Assembly: GCA_963753615.1 (NCBI GenBank)
Contig: CAVWCW010000008.1
Coordinates: 62,001 to 126,000, forward strand
Length of the DNA stretch: 64,000 nt
From: CAVWCW01 sp963753615
GTDB lineage: Bacteria > Pseudomonadota > Gammaproteobacteria > Chromatiales > Chromatiaceae
Direction: 5' to 3'
Shown here in pieces: positions 8,148-17,897 of this stretch (positions are counted from its first letter, which is position 1; every line of letters starts with the position of its first letter). The notes under the pieces were generated by a model. It was not told the DNA's origin. It worked only from the letters and a program-made list of their open reading frames with translations, and made no database searches. The position numbers and the translations under genes are program-made.

Positions 8148-9533
8148 ATGATTCGATCAACCCTTAGTCGCGCGAACAGCGGGATCCTGGCGGTTGCCGT
8201 GGCGCTGTCGGTGAGCCTGGTCGGGGCGGTTACGCCTACCCGGGCGGACGAAACCTGCCAGTCCCCCTACATGGCGAAGATCACAGGGCAGGAGGATTTC
8301 GTCTACGTCTGGACGCTGGGTGTAGAGGGCTTGGGCGACGGGCAAGACAAGCTGGTCACGGTCGATGTAAACCCGAATTCGAGCAACTACGGAAAGGTGG
8401 TGCAGAGTCTGTCCGTAGGCGGGCGCAACGAGGCGCACCATTCCGGCTTCACCGACGACAGGAAGTATCTCTGGGCCGGTGGTCTGGATACCAATAAGAT
8501 TTTTATCTTCGATGTTTCGGGCAACCCGGCAAAGCCGACGCTGCACAAGGTAATCACCGATTTCGTCGATAAGAGCGGCGGCGTAGTCGGCCCGCACACC
8601 ACCTATGCATTACCCGGGCGGATCATGATCACCGGCCTTTCCAACAACAAAGACCACGGAGGGCGGACCGCCTTGGTGGAATACACCAATGAGGGTGAGT
8701 ACGTCGCCACCCACTGGCTACCGACCGACCAGGATCTCCAGGGCGCCGAGAAGACCGGCCAGTTTGCCGATGGCTACAACTACGACGTGCGTGTGCTGCC
8801 GCGCAGGAACGTGATGCTGACGTCGTCTTTCACCGGTTGGTCCAACTACATGATGGATTTCGGCAAGATGCTGCAGGACAAGGAAGCCATGAAACGGTTC
8901 GGCAACACGGTGGTGCTCTGGGATCTGCACAGCAAGAAGCCAAAGAAGATCTTCGACGTCCCCGGCGCGCCGCTGGAGATCCGTTGCGCCTGGCAGCCGA
9001 ATCACAACTGGTGCGTCACCACCACCGCTTTGACCTCGAAGATCTGGCTGATCTACGAAGACGGCGAGGGCGAATGGCAGGCCGAGGCCGTAGCCGACGT
9101 GGGCGACCCCTCGGTGATCCCGCTGCCGGTGGATATCTCCATCAGCTCGGACGACTCCAGGCTCTGGGTCAATACCTTTATGGACGGCAAGACGCGCCTG
9201 TTCGACATGACCGACCCGCACAACCCGCAGCAGGTATACGAGAAAGTGATCGGAAGCCAGGTCAATATGGCGTCGTCGAGTTGGGATGGCCAGCGTATCT
9301 ATTACACCTCTTCATTGCTGGCTAATTGGGACAAGAAGGGCGAAGACAACGAGCAGTACTTCAAGAGCTTTGTCTGGGACGGCGACCAGCTGGTGGAAAA
9401 ATTCTCCATCGATTTCACCGAGGAGAAACTTGGCCGGGCGCATCAGATGCGATTCGGTGCCTACTCGCTCTACAGTGCAGCCAGTCCCGAGGCGCAGACC
9501 ATCTCGGTGGCGAAACTGGAATTGGGTGACTGA
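8148..9533 (+). CDS. mtoX: Methanethiol oxidase, SBP56 (selenium-binding protein) family, periplasmic
   Basis: 461-aa protein starting at ATG 8148, behind the strong ribosome site GAGGAGGA. An earlier in-frame ATG at 8085 lies inside the operator and is unlikely. A signal peptide of about 33 residues ends near TPTRADE, so the enzyme is periplasmic. The mature start (CQSPYMAKITGQEDFVYVW) and the rest match bacterial SBP56 methanethiol oxidases, copper enzymes that convert CH3SH with O2 and water to formaldehyde, H2S and H2O2. Downstream SCO1 and MauG genes are the known neighbours of mtoX and are thought to serve copper delivery and maturation. Formaldehyde- and formate-oxidising genes follow. 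Expression is probably controlled by the adjacent TetR protein. Confidence 0.9.
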   Translation: MIRSTLSRANSGILAVAVALSVSLVGAVTPTRADETCQSPYMAKITGQEDFVYVWTLGVEGLGDGQDKLVTVDVNPNSSNYGKVVQSLSVGGRNEAHHSGFTDDRKYLWAGGLDTNKIFIFDVSGNPAKPTLHKVITDFVDKSGGVVGPHTTYALPGRIMITGLSNNKDHGGRTALVEYTNEGEYVATHWLPTDQDLQGAEKTGQFADGYNYDVRVLPRRNVMLTSSFTGWSNYMMDFGKMLQDKEAMKRFGNTVVLWDLHSKKPKKIFDVPGAPLEIRCAWQPNHNWCVTTTALTSKIWLIYEDGEGEWQAEAVADVGDPSVIPLPVDISISSDDSRLWVNTFMDGKTRLFDMTDPHNPQQVYEKVIGSQVNMASSSWDGQRIYYTSSLLANWDKKGEDNEQYFKSFVWDGDQLVEKFSIDFTEEKLGRAHQMRFGAYSLYSAASPEAQTISVAKLELGD

Positions 9534-9647
9534 ATGAGGCGGTTCGCCTACCGGGTCTGACCGCAGCCCGGTTGTGTTGCGATTGCTCGGCAGCCTCGGC
9601 TGTGGGTCTCCCCCATGGCTTGGGCTGCCGCCACACAGGAGACCGGC

Positions 9648-11607
9648 ATGCTGGCCTGGCTTTTGCGCTCCTTAGTCGTCTTGGTCTTGCTGCCGCCTGC
9701 GGCAGGGGCCGATTCCGCAGGCCAGCCGCTCCCACTGGCGTCGGGTTACGGCGATTTGGGCTACCCGTTGCCCGAGATCGGCAGTTACCGCCTTCCGCCG
9801 TTGGGGCGGGCGGCCGACGGCGGGGTGCTGGATACGGAGGGCCGCCCGCAACGCCTTTACGACCTGTTCGGTGACCGATACGTGCTGCTGGCCTTTATCT
9901 ACAGCACCTGCAGCGATGTCAACGGCTGCCCCCTGACCTCCCATGTCTTTTACAAGATCAAGTCGGAGATGAAGCGGGACGCGGAACTGGCCGGGCGCCT
10001 GAAGCTGGTCAGCCTCAGTTTCGACCCGGAGACCGACACGCCGCAGGTAATGCGCTTGTACGGAAACAATTTCCGCTATGCAGGGAGTGCGGGGGAATGG
10101 CAGTTCATCACCACGGCATCCGAGCAATCGCTGAACCCGATACTTGCCGCCTACAACCAGGACGTCCAGCGCAAGGTTACCACCGACGGCAGATACTCGG
10201 CCGGCTACGCCCACGTGCTGCGGGTCTTTCTCATCGACCCGGAAAAAAGCATCCGCAACATCTATAGCGTCGCCTTTCTTCATCACGATCTGATACTCAA
10301 CGATGTGCGGACGCTGCTGCTCCAAGCGGAGCAGGGCGTTGAGACACCGAAGGCAGGCGCGACGGATCAGCCGGTTGCCCGGCTTTCCCTGCCGGGAGAC
10401 GACAAACGGGGTTACGAAGACCCGTCCTATACAACCAATTCTCTGGCACTGGCGCTGCGTCGGGGAAGAGAGACTGACCTGACGGCGGTTGTCCGACAGC
10501 CGCCGTTGGGGCTGCCGGAAGTGCCCGTGCCGCAGCACAATCCGATCACCCGGGAAAAGGTCGCGTTGGGGAGAAAACTCTTCTTCGACCGTCGCCTCTC
10601 GCTCAACGACACCTTCTCCTGTGCCATGTGCCATGTCCCTGACCAGGGCTTCACCAGCAACGAGCTGGCTACGGCAGTCGGCATCGAGGGCCGCAGCGTA
10701 AGGCGAAATTCCCCCTCGATTTACAACGCGGCCTATGCGGATCTGCTGTTCCATGACGGCCGCGAAGACACCTTGGAGCAACAGGCCTGGGGACCTTTGC
10801 TGGCGTCGAACGAGATGGGCAATCCCTCGATTGGCTACGTATTGAACAAGATCCGCCAGATCGAAGATTATCAGGGGCTGTTCGAAGCCGCCTTCGGCGG
10901 TCGCGGGGTATCCATGGAGACGCTGGGTATGGCGTTGGCCAGCTATCAGCGCACGCTGGCATCGGGGGATTCCGCTTTCGACCGCTGGTATTACGCGCAG
11001 GATCAGAGATGCACTTTCAGCTTCGGCGCAGAACGGATTCAATCTCTTTACCGGCAAGGCCGGATGCGCCGGCTGCCATACCATCGGCAAGCAAAGCGCC
11101 TTGTTTACCGATAATCTCCTGCACAACACCGGGGTCGGGTATCGCGAATCCATGGGTATACGGCCGGAGAAGGAGCAGATACAGATTGCGCCCGGCGTGA
11201 CCATCGACATCGACCGCGCGGTTATCGATCGGGTAGGCGCCAAGCCGGCGACCGACATCGGGCGCTACGAGGTGACTCAGAACCCCAACGATCGATGGAA
11301 GTACAAGACCCCAAGCCTGCGCAATGTCGCCCTGACCGCGCCGTATATGCACAACGGTTCTCTCAGCACGCTGCGCGATGTGGTGGATTTCTACGCTGCC
11401 GGCGGGGTGCCGAACCAGTTACTGGATCCGCTGGTTCGGCCGTTGCCTTTGAGCGAGCCCGAGAAGGAGGATTTGGTTGCCTTCCTGCGATCGCTCACCG
11501 GCAGCAATGTGGATGTCCTGGTGGCCGACGCTTTTGCCGCACCGGTTGGCGACATCAAGAAGGGCGACCCCTCGTGGGTGCACGGCACGGACGTGGAGGT
11601 GCGTTGA
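9648..11607 (+). CDS. SCO1/SenC - MauG (di-haem cytochrome c peroxidase) fusion protein, one frameshift
   Basis: Starts at ATG 9648 behind AGGAGA, with a signal peptide (MLAWLLRSLVVLVLLPPAAG). Residues about 40-230 form a SCO1-like thioredoxin fold with an unusual CX5C pair (C88, C94) instead of CX3C, plus H189, the usual copper ligands. Residues about 295-650 form a MauG/cytochrome c peroxidase domain with haem sites CAMCH (325-329) and CAGCH (473-477 after repair). A single extra A near 11006 shifts the frame; removing it joins the halves into 652 aa. Separate SCO1 and MauG genes accompany mtoX elsewhere; here they are one polypeptide. Likely roles are copper delivery to and maturation of MtoX, and perhaps H2O2 reduction. 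Confidence 0.82.
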
Positions 11608-12174
11608 ATGCCAGTGCGCCGGGTGGTTTTCAGTCTGCTCTTGGTGGTGTCGGTCTGGGCAGGCGCGGGCCAGGCGCTGGAGGAACCGGCAATAGGCGGG
11701 GATTTTTCGCTCACGAATCAGCACGGTCACCCGTTTCAGCTTCAGCAACTGCGCGGAAAAGTCGTGTTGATGTTGTTCGGCTACACTTTCTGCCCGGATA
11801 TCTGTCCCACCGAGCTGGCAAGTCTTGCTGCGGTATTGAAGCAGTTGGAAGGTGCCGCGGAGCAGGTCCAGGGGGTCTTTGTAACCATCGACCCGGCGCG
11901 TGACACACCGGAAGTGCTCAAGGACTATGTCGGCTACTTCGGCAAGGATCTCATCGGGCTTAGCGGGTCATTGGATGAGGTCGAGCGGGTCGCCGGGCAG
12001 TACCGGGTAAAATATCGAAAACAGCCTCGTCCCGGCGGGGCCTATTCCATGGACCATTCCGCCGACCTCTATGTCATTGACCGGTCGGGACAACTGTTCG
12101 CCGTTGTGCCTTACGGCCTGCCGCCCGAGCATGTGCTGGGCGTCGTCCAGCGCCTGCTGGAAAGCGATTCCTAG
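11608..12174 (+). CDS. SCO1/SenC-family copper chaperone
   Basis: 188-aa exported protein with an N-terminal signal (VVFSLLLVVSVWAGAGQALE) and a complete SCO1 fold: GYTFCPDICPTELA carries the CX3C copper ligands and MDHSADLYVID the distal histidine. The ATG directly follows the TGA of the SCO1-MauG fusion gene, so the two are cotranscribed. SCO proteins insert copper into CuA sites and related enzymes. In this setting the natural client is the copper-dependent methanethiol oxidase. Having a canonical CX3C SCO1 beside a CX5C SCO1 suggests a division between copper carrier and thiol reductase, which is inference. Confidence 0.9.
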   Translation: MPVRRVVFSLLLVVSVWAGAGQALEEPAIGGDFSLTNQHGHPFQLQQLRGKVVLMLFGYTFCPDICPTELASLAAVLKQLEGAAEQVQGVFVTIDPARDTPEVLKDYVGYFGKDLIGLSGSLDEVERVAGQYRVKYRKQPRPGGAYSMDHSADLYVIDRSGQLFAVVPYGLPPEHVLGVVQRLLESDS

Positions 12175-12301
12175 GCGTTCGCGGGGTAGGCCGTGAACCC
12201 GGTTGCCAACCAGATATGTCGGGTGACGGCGTTCGAGAACCGAAACCGGTCTGCGGCACGGGGAAACAGGGTGGTTACGGACACCCTTCCGGGCATTGGC
12301 G

Positions 12302-12330
12302 TTGACAAAAATGAATATTCATTCTAGTTT
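12302..12330 (+). promoter_or_regulatory. Second TetR-type operator/promoter, upstream of the tlpA-formaldehyde block (copy 2)
   Basis: TTGACA (12302-12307) is followed by the perfect 14-bp palindrome AATGAATATTCATT (12310-12323) and a TCTAGT/TAGTTT -10-like region. Position and spacing match the box upstream of mtoX at 8076. It lies in the 204-bp gap between the second SCO1 gene and the tlpA-like gene and should start a separate transcript for tlpA, the formaldehyde dehydrogenase and fghA. Confidence 0.68.
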
Positions 12331-12378
12331 GCATCAGGAAGATTATAGCGTCGTATCGCGTGCTGCCGATTCTGAGGA

Positions 12379-12939
12379 ATGGCTACCGATAGAGAAGGCG
12401 CCTCGGTGACAGCCGAGCCGAGCTGGATGCGCGCAAACACGCTTGGTGCGTTGGTAATGTTCATTGCCTGCCTCTGCTATGGCGGCTCGGGTAGCGCCGG
12501 CCCGGCGCTGGCGCAGGCAGGCTGGATGGCGCCCGCACCGCCTTTTCGTCTACAGGATCTGAACGGAGAATTCCATCATTCTTCCGAGTATCGGGGAAAG
12601 GTGCTGATCGTCAATTTTTGGGCAACCTGGTGTGCCCCCTGTCGCGAAGAACTGCCCTCGATGAACCGGGCCTGGGCTGAGTTGCAGGACGAGTCGGTTG
12701 TCATGCTGGCGATCAACGTGGGTGAAGACAAAGAGGCGGTCCTGGCCTTCAGCCAGGACTATCCCATCGACTTTCCGGTGCTGCTGGACAGTTATGGAAA
12801 TATCAGCCAACGCTGGCGGGTGGTTGGAATGCCGACCACCTTTGTGGTCAACCGGAGGGGGCAAATCGTTCACCGCATGGTTGGCAAACGTGAGTGGGAC
12901 AGCGAGGCGCTACTAGGATTGGTGCGAGACCTGGAGTGA
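12379..12939 (+). CDS. TlpA-like periplasmic thiol-disulfide oxidoreductase
   Basis: About 170-186 aa, with a hydrophobic N-terminal signal or anchor (RANTLGALVMFIACLCYGG) followed by a thioredoxin-like domain. The active site WCAPC (FWATWCAPCREELPSM) and the cis-proline motif GMPTTFVV are intact. Start choice is open: ATG 12379 has its GAGGA too close, GTG 12406 has GAGAAGG at 7 bp, and ATG 12427 begins the signal peptide. TlpA proteins reduce periplasmic disulfides, including those of SCO-type chaperones. Between the SCO1 genes and the formaldehyde genes it probably keeps SCO1 or MtoX thiols reduced. It is the first gene behind the second operator. Confidence 0.88.
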   Translation: MATDREGASVTAEPSWMRANTLGALVMFIACLCYGGSGSAGPALAQAGWMAPAPPFRLQDLNGEFHHSSEYRGKVLIVNFWATWCAPCREELPSMNRAWAELQDESVVMLAINVGEDKEAVLAFSQDYPIDFPVLLDSYGNISQRWRVVGMPTTFVVNRRGQIVHRMVGKREWDSEALLGLVRDLE

Positions 12940-13056
12940 GTAACCGGCGGGCCCGCACACCCCGCGTTGCGCAGGCCCGCAGCCGCAATGCACAATTGCT
13001 GGATCTTCTCAGCGACAACAACAACCAAATGCGTAAGCCATAGGAGACATCGGATT

Positions 13057-14167
13057 ATGAAGGCAAGAGCCGCAGTAGCCTGGGAGCCGAAAAAGCCCCT
13101 TTCGATCGAGACCATCGACGTGGAAGGCCCGAAGGAGGGGGAGGTCCTGTTGAAGGTGATCGCTTCCGGGGTCTGTCACACCGATGCCTTCACCCTGTCC
13201 GGCGACGATCCGGAAGGCGCCTTCCCCTGTGTTCTCGGGCACGAAGGCGGGTGCGAGGTGGTGGAGTGCGGGCCAGGCGTGAAAGACCTGAAGCCGGGCG
13301 ACCATGTGATTCCGCTGTATATCCCCGAGTGCGGCGAATGCGAGTATTGCCACTCGAGCAAGACCAACCTTTGCCAGTCCATTGCCGGAACAGTCTGGAC
13401 CGGTTACATGCCGGATCGCACCCGCCGTTTCTCCATGAACGGCAAGCCGATTTACCACTACATGGGGTGTTCCACCTTTTCCGAGTATACGGTGGTGCCG
13501 GAGATCGCCCTGGCGAAAGTGAATAAGCAAGCGCCGCTCGACAAGATCTGCCTGCTCGGCTGCGGCGTTACCACCGGGATCGGCGCCGTGCTCAATACCG
13601 CCAAGGTGGAACCGGGTTCCACGGTAGCGGTGTTCGGGCTCGGCGGGATTGGGTTGTCCGTTATCCAGGGCGCGGTCATGGCCAAGGCGTCACGCATCAT
13701 CGCGGTCGATATCAACCCCAGGCAAGCGGGAGATCGCGAAGGCCTTGGGCGCTACCGATTTTGTCAATCCGAAGACCTTGAGCGGCAGCGTGACCGAAGC
13801 CATCGTCGAGATGACCAACGGCGGCGTGGACTACTCGTTCGAGTGTATCGGCAATGTCCATGTGATGCGCGAGGCCCTGGAGTGCTGCCACATGGGCTGG
13901 GGTGTTTCCACCATTATCGGTGTGGCGGGCGCGGGGCAGGAGATCAGCACCCGTCCGTTCCAGTTGGTTACCGGGCGCACCTGGAAGGGCACGGCCTTCG
14001 GCGGGGTGAAGGGCCGCACCGAGCTGCCCGGCTACGTGGATCGCTATCTTCAGGGCGAAATCGAACTCGACTCCATGGTGACCCATACCATGCCGTTGGA
14101 AGACATCAACCGCGCCTTCGATCTGATGCATAGCGGCGAAAGCATCCGTTCGGTCATCATCTTTTGA
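13057..14167 (+). CDS. S-(hydroxymethyl)glutathione dehydrogenase / class III alcohol dehydrogenase, one frameshift
   Basis: Zinc-dependent cytosolic enzyme oxidising the formaldehyde-glutathione adduct to S-formylglutathione with NAD+. ATG 13057 has the ribosome site TAGGAGA. Catalytic zinc ligands are C40 (GVCHTDAF), H62 (GHEGG) and C169 (LLGCGVTTG). Structural zinc is bound by C92, C95, C98 and C106 (CGECEYCHS...NLC). The NAD motif GLGGIG is at 194-199. An extra base near 13722, in the CCCCAGG run, shifts the frame; without it the sequence reads NPGKREIAKALGATDFV and gives 369 aa, the normal length. It lies 117 bp after tlpA and 10 bp before fghA. This is the formaldehyde sink for the methanethiol oxidase. 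Confidence 0.92.
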
Positions 14168-14177
14168 GCGTTCGGGC

Positions 14178-15014
14178 ATGAAGCAGATTGAAAGCATTAA
14201 AGAGTTCGGCGGCTGGTTGAACCGTTATCAGCACGAGTCGGATTGTTGTCGGTGCACGATGACGTTCTCCGTCTATCTGCCGCCCAGCGCGGCAACCCAA
14301 AAGGTGCCGGCGGTCTATTGGCTCTCCGGGCTGACCTGTACCGATGACAATGTGCGTACCAAGGCGGGAGCCCAGCGCTATGCCGCGGAACTGGGCGTCG
14401 CATTGGTAATGCCCGATACGAGCCCGCGGGGACCGGAGGTCGCGGACGAACCCGATCGTTACGACCTGGGCCAGGGCGCCGGTTTCTATGTCAACGCGAC
14501 CCAGGAGCCATGGGCCGCGCACTATCAGATGTACGACTACGTGACCAAGGAACTCCCCGCCCTGATCGAAGCGGAACTGCCGCTCATTCCCGGACTCAAG
14601 TCGATTACCGGGCACTCCATGGGCGGTCATGGGGCGCTGATTTGCGCGCTGAAGGAGGAGGGCGCTTATCGCTCGGTTTCCGCCTTCGCCCCAATCTGTC
14701 ACCCAATGGTCTGCGGTTGGGGGACGGGGTGCTTCGGCGCCTATCTGGGGGATGATCGTGAGGCTTGGAAGGCCTACGACGCCACCGAACTGATCAAGGC
14801 GGGGGCGGCCGAGATCCCCTTGTTGATCGATCATGGGACCGGCGACGAGTTTCTCGCCGATCAACTCTACCCGCAGGATCTGCAGGCCGCTTGTAAGGAT
14901 CGAGGATTTCCGCTGACCTTACGCATGCAGGAGGGTTACGATCACAGCTATCATTTTATCGCGACCTTCATCGGCGAACACCTGGCTTACCACGCCCGGG
15001 CTTTGTTCGAATAG
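14178..15014 (+). CDS. fghA: S-formylglutathione hydrolase
   Basis: 278-aa esterase-D-type serine hydrolase that splits S-formylglutathione to formate and glutathione. The nucleophile elbow GHSMGG places Ser147. The acid lies in PLLIDHGTGDEFLAD and the catalytic His in QEGYDHSYHFIATFI. The substrate-binding segment PAVYWLSGLTCTDDN is typical. It starts 10 bp after the dehydrogenase stop, forming the classic dehydrogenase-hydrolase pair of glutathione-dependent formaldehyde oxidation. Formate produced would be used by the convergently transcribed formate dehydrogenase just downstream. Confidence 0.94.
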   Translation: MKQIESIKEFGGWLNRYQHESDCCRCTMTFSVYLPPSAATQKVPAVYWLSGLTCTDDNVRTKAGAQRYAAELGVALVMPDTSPRGPEVADEPDRYDLGQGAGFYVNATQEPWAAHYQMYDYVTKELPALIEAELPLIPGLKSITGHSMGGHGALICALKEEGAYRSVSAFAPICHPMVCGWGTGCFGAYLGDDREAWKAYDATELIKAGAAEIPLLIDHGTGDEFLADQLYPQDLQAACKDRGFPLTLRMQEGYDHSYHFIATFIGEHLAYHARALFE

Positions 15015-15061
15015 CCCCGCCATGCCGGCTTTCAGCGGGTGCCCCTGGGTTTCCGCTCGAG

Positions 15062-15088
15062 GCCAGCAGCCGGTTTTGGTTGCTGGTT
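15062..15088. terminator. Possible bidirectional terminator hairpin between fghA and fdhA
   Basis: CCAGCAGCC (15063-15071) pairs with GGTTGCTGG (15078-15086) across a 6-base loop, one G-T pair. It lies between convergent genes. There is no strong T tract on either side, so the terminator function is tentative. Confidence 0.35.
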
Positions 15089-15138
15089 CGGCCTGATCCG
15101 CCCCAACGGCCGGGAGCTAATCTACGCGGTCGGCGTTG

Positions 15139-17897
15139 TCATTCCACCGCCTCCACGCGGGCCGCGCAGAACTTGAACTCCGGAATCTTGCCGTATGGGT
15201 CCAGGGCCTGGTTGGTCAGCAGATTCGCCGGTGCTTCCGCGTAGCAGAAGGGAATGAAGACCATGCCGTCGGGCACCGCTTCGTCGACCCGGGCCGTCAA
15301 TTCGAGCACGCCGCGGCGGGTCGAGACGCGAACTCGTGGCCCCGGGCGCTATGCCGATCCGGGCCATATCGCCCGGCGAGAGGCTGGCCACCGCTTCGGG
15401 CTCCAACGCGTCGAGTATGCTGGCCCGCCGGGTCATGGCGCCGGTGTGCCAGTGCTCGAGCTGCCGGCCGGTGGTCAGTACCATCGGAAAGGCGTCGTCC
15501 GGCACCTCGTCCGGCGGGATGATGTCGACCGGCACCAGCTTGCCGCGCCCGCTGCGGCGTCGGGAAAGCCGTCGCCGAAGACGATCTCCTCGCCCGGCTG
15601 GTCCGGGGCCTTGCAGGGATAGGTCACGGAATCTTCCGCCGACACACGGTCCCAGCCGATGTTGTCGAGCGATGGCATAACGCCGGCCATCTCGGTGTAG
15701 ATCTCGCGCGGGCCGGCGAAGCTCCAGTCGCAACCCATGCGTTGCGCGATTTCGTTGGTGATCCACCAGTCCTGGCGCGCCTCTCCGGGCGGCTCCAGGG
15801 CCCTGCGCCCGCGCTGCACCTGGCGGTTGGTGTTGGTGGCGGTGCCGTCTTTCTCCGGCCAGGCGGAAGCGGGCAGCACCACGTCGGCGTGGAAGGCGGT
15901 CTCGGTGAGGAACAGGTCCTGCACCACCAGGTGATCGAGCTTGGCCAGGGCGTCCCGGGCGTGCTGCACATTGGGGTCCGACATGGCCGGGTTCTCACCC
16001 ATGATGTACATGGCCTTGACCCTGCCGGCATGGATCGCATCCATGGTCTCCACCACGGTCAGGCCCTTGTGCGGGTCCAGGGGCGTACCCCAAAGGTGCT
16101 CGAAGCGTCGCCGGATGTCTTCGTGCTCAACCGGCTGGTAGTCGGGGAGCATCATCGGGATCAGGCCTGCGTCGGAGGCGCCCTGGACGTTGTTCTGGCC
16201 CCGCAGCGGATGCAGGCCGGTGCCGGGCCTGCCTACCTGCCCGGTGATCAGGGCCAGCGCGATCAGGCAGCGGCAGTTGTCGGTGCCGTGGATGTGCTGG
16301 GAGACGCCCATGCCCCAGAAGATGATGGACGACTTGGCACGTGGCGTATTTGCGCGCCACGGTGCGCAGGGTCTCGGCATCGATGCCGCAGATCGGCGCC
16401 ATGGCCTCCGGCGTGAAGCTCTGGATGTGCGCCTTCAGGCCCTCGAACCCCTCGGTGTGGGTGTCGATATAGGCCTGATCGTAGAGCCTCTCGCTCACGA
16501 TCACGTTGAGCATGGCGTTGAGCATGGCCACGTCGCTGCCGGGCTTGAACTGCAGCATGTGGGTGGCGTGGCGCTTCAGCGCCATGCCCCGCGGGTCCAT
16601 GACGATCAGCGTGCCGGTCTTGGCCGCCTGCTTGAAGTAGGTGGCCGCCACCGGGTGGTTTTCGGTCGGGTTGGCGCCGATGACGATGACCACCTCGGCG
16701 TCCTTGACCGCGCCGAAGGGGGCGCTCACGGCGCCGGAGCCGACCCCTTCGAGCAACGCGGCCACCGAGGAGGCATGGCACAGGCGCGTGCAGTGGTCGA
16801 CGTTGTTGGTGCCGAAGCCGGTGCGGACCAGCTTCTGGAACAGATAGGCCTCCTCGTTCGAGCATTTGGCGGAGCCGAAGCCGGCCAGGGCGTTGCCGCC
16901 GTCGCGGTCGCGAACCGCCCTGAGGCCGTTGGCGGCCACCTCCAGCGCCTCTTCCCAGCTCGCCTCGCGGAAGTGGCTCGACGGGTTCCTCGGGTCAATA
17001 TCCAGGTCGCGCGTGTTTCGGCGCGTCGGCGCGCCGGATCAGCGGCTTGGTCAGGCGCTGCGGATGAGTGACGTAGTCGAAGCCGAAGCGGCCCTTGACG
17101 CACAGGCGGTTCTCGTTTGCGGGGCCCGGCCGCGCCCTTTACCGCCGCGATCCGGTTGCCGTTTACCTGATAGGTCAGTTGGCAGCCTACGCCGCAGAAG
17201 GGGCAGACGCTGTCGTACCTCTGTCGAGACTATCGGTCCTGCCGATGCCCTGTTCATCCACCAGCGTCGCCGGCATCAGGGCGCCGGTGGGACAGGCCTG
17301 TACGCATTCGCCGCAGGCGACACAGGTGCTGGCACCCATGGGATCGTCCTGATCGAAGACGATCTTGGTGCGGTGGCCGCGAAACGCCATGCCGATGACG
17401 TCGTTGACCTGCACCTCGCGGCAGGCGCGCAGGCAGAGGTTGCAGTGGATGCAGGCGTCGAGCGCGACCGCGCATAGCCGGGTGGCTGAGATCCGGTGCC
17501 GGGCGTTTCTCTGCGCGGGAAGCGGCTCTCGGTGACCCCGAGGCGCTCGGCCCATTGCCACAGCCGGGAGTCGCGGTCATGGGCGGTCTCGCGCGCCGGG
17601 CTGATCCGCTACCAGGAGTTCCATCACCATGCGCTGCGCCGTCTTGGCGCGCTCGCTGGCCGTGTGCACCCGCATGCCGGCGCTGGGCTTGCGCAGGCAG
17701 GAGGCGGCCAGCACCCGCTCGCCCTCGATCTCGACCATGCAGGCGCGGCAGTTGCCGTCGGCCCGGTAGCCCGGCTCCGGCGAGTAACACAGGTGGGGGA
17801 TCTCGCTGCCGCAGCGTTTGGCCACCTGCCAGATGGTCTCGTCTGGGCCGGCCTCGACCTCCTGTCCGTCCAGCGTGAAGCGGATCGAATCGGTCAT
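15139..17897 (-). CDS. NAD-dependent formate dehydrogenase, molybdopterin (alpha) subunit, many frameshifts
   Basis: About 920-aa catalytic subunit oxidising formate to CO2 in the cytosol, of the FdsA/FDH1A type. Order from ATG 17897: a [2Fe-2S] NuoG-like domain (TDSIRFTLDGQEVEAG, CYSPEPGYRADGNCRACM), two [4Fe-4S] ferredoxin motifs (ACIHCNLCLRACREV and CVACGECVQACPTGA), the CPFCGVGCQ cluster of the molybdoenzyme core, and the active-site Cys in NVDHCTRLCHASSVAAL. The C-terminal molybdopterin dinucleotide-binding domain has VLTTGRQLEHWHTG and ends KFCAARVEAVE. At least eight single-base indels (about 17585, 17500, 17480, 17230, 17125, 17000, 16335, 15560, 15340) break the frame, with no other sign of decay. 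It overlaps the beta gene by one base (TGATG). Confidence 0.82.

Noticed and set aside
15121..15141. Six-codon frame overlapping the fdhA stop (MTTPTA), as in fdsD position
   Set aside because: Too short to be the FdsD-type protein; likely chance.
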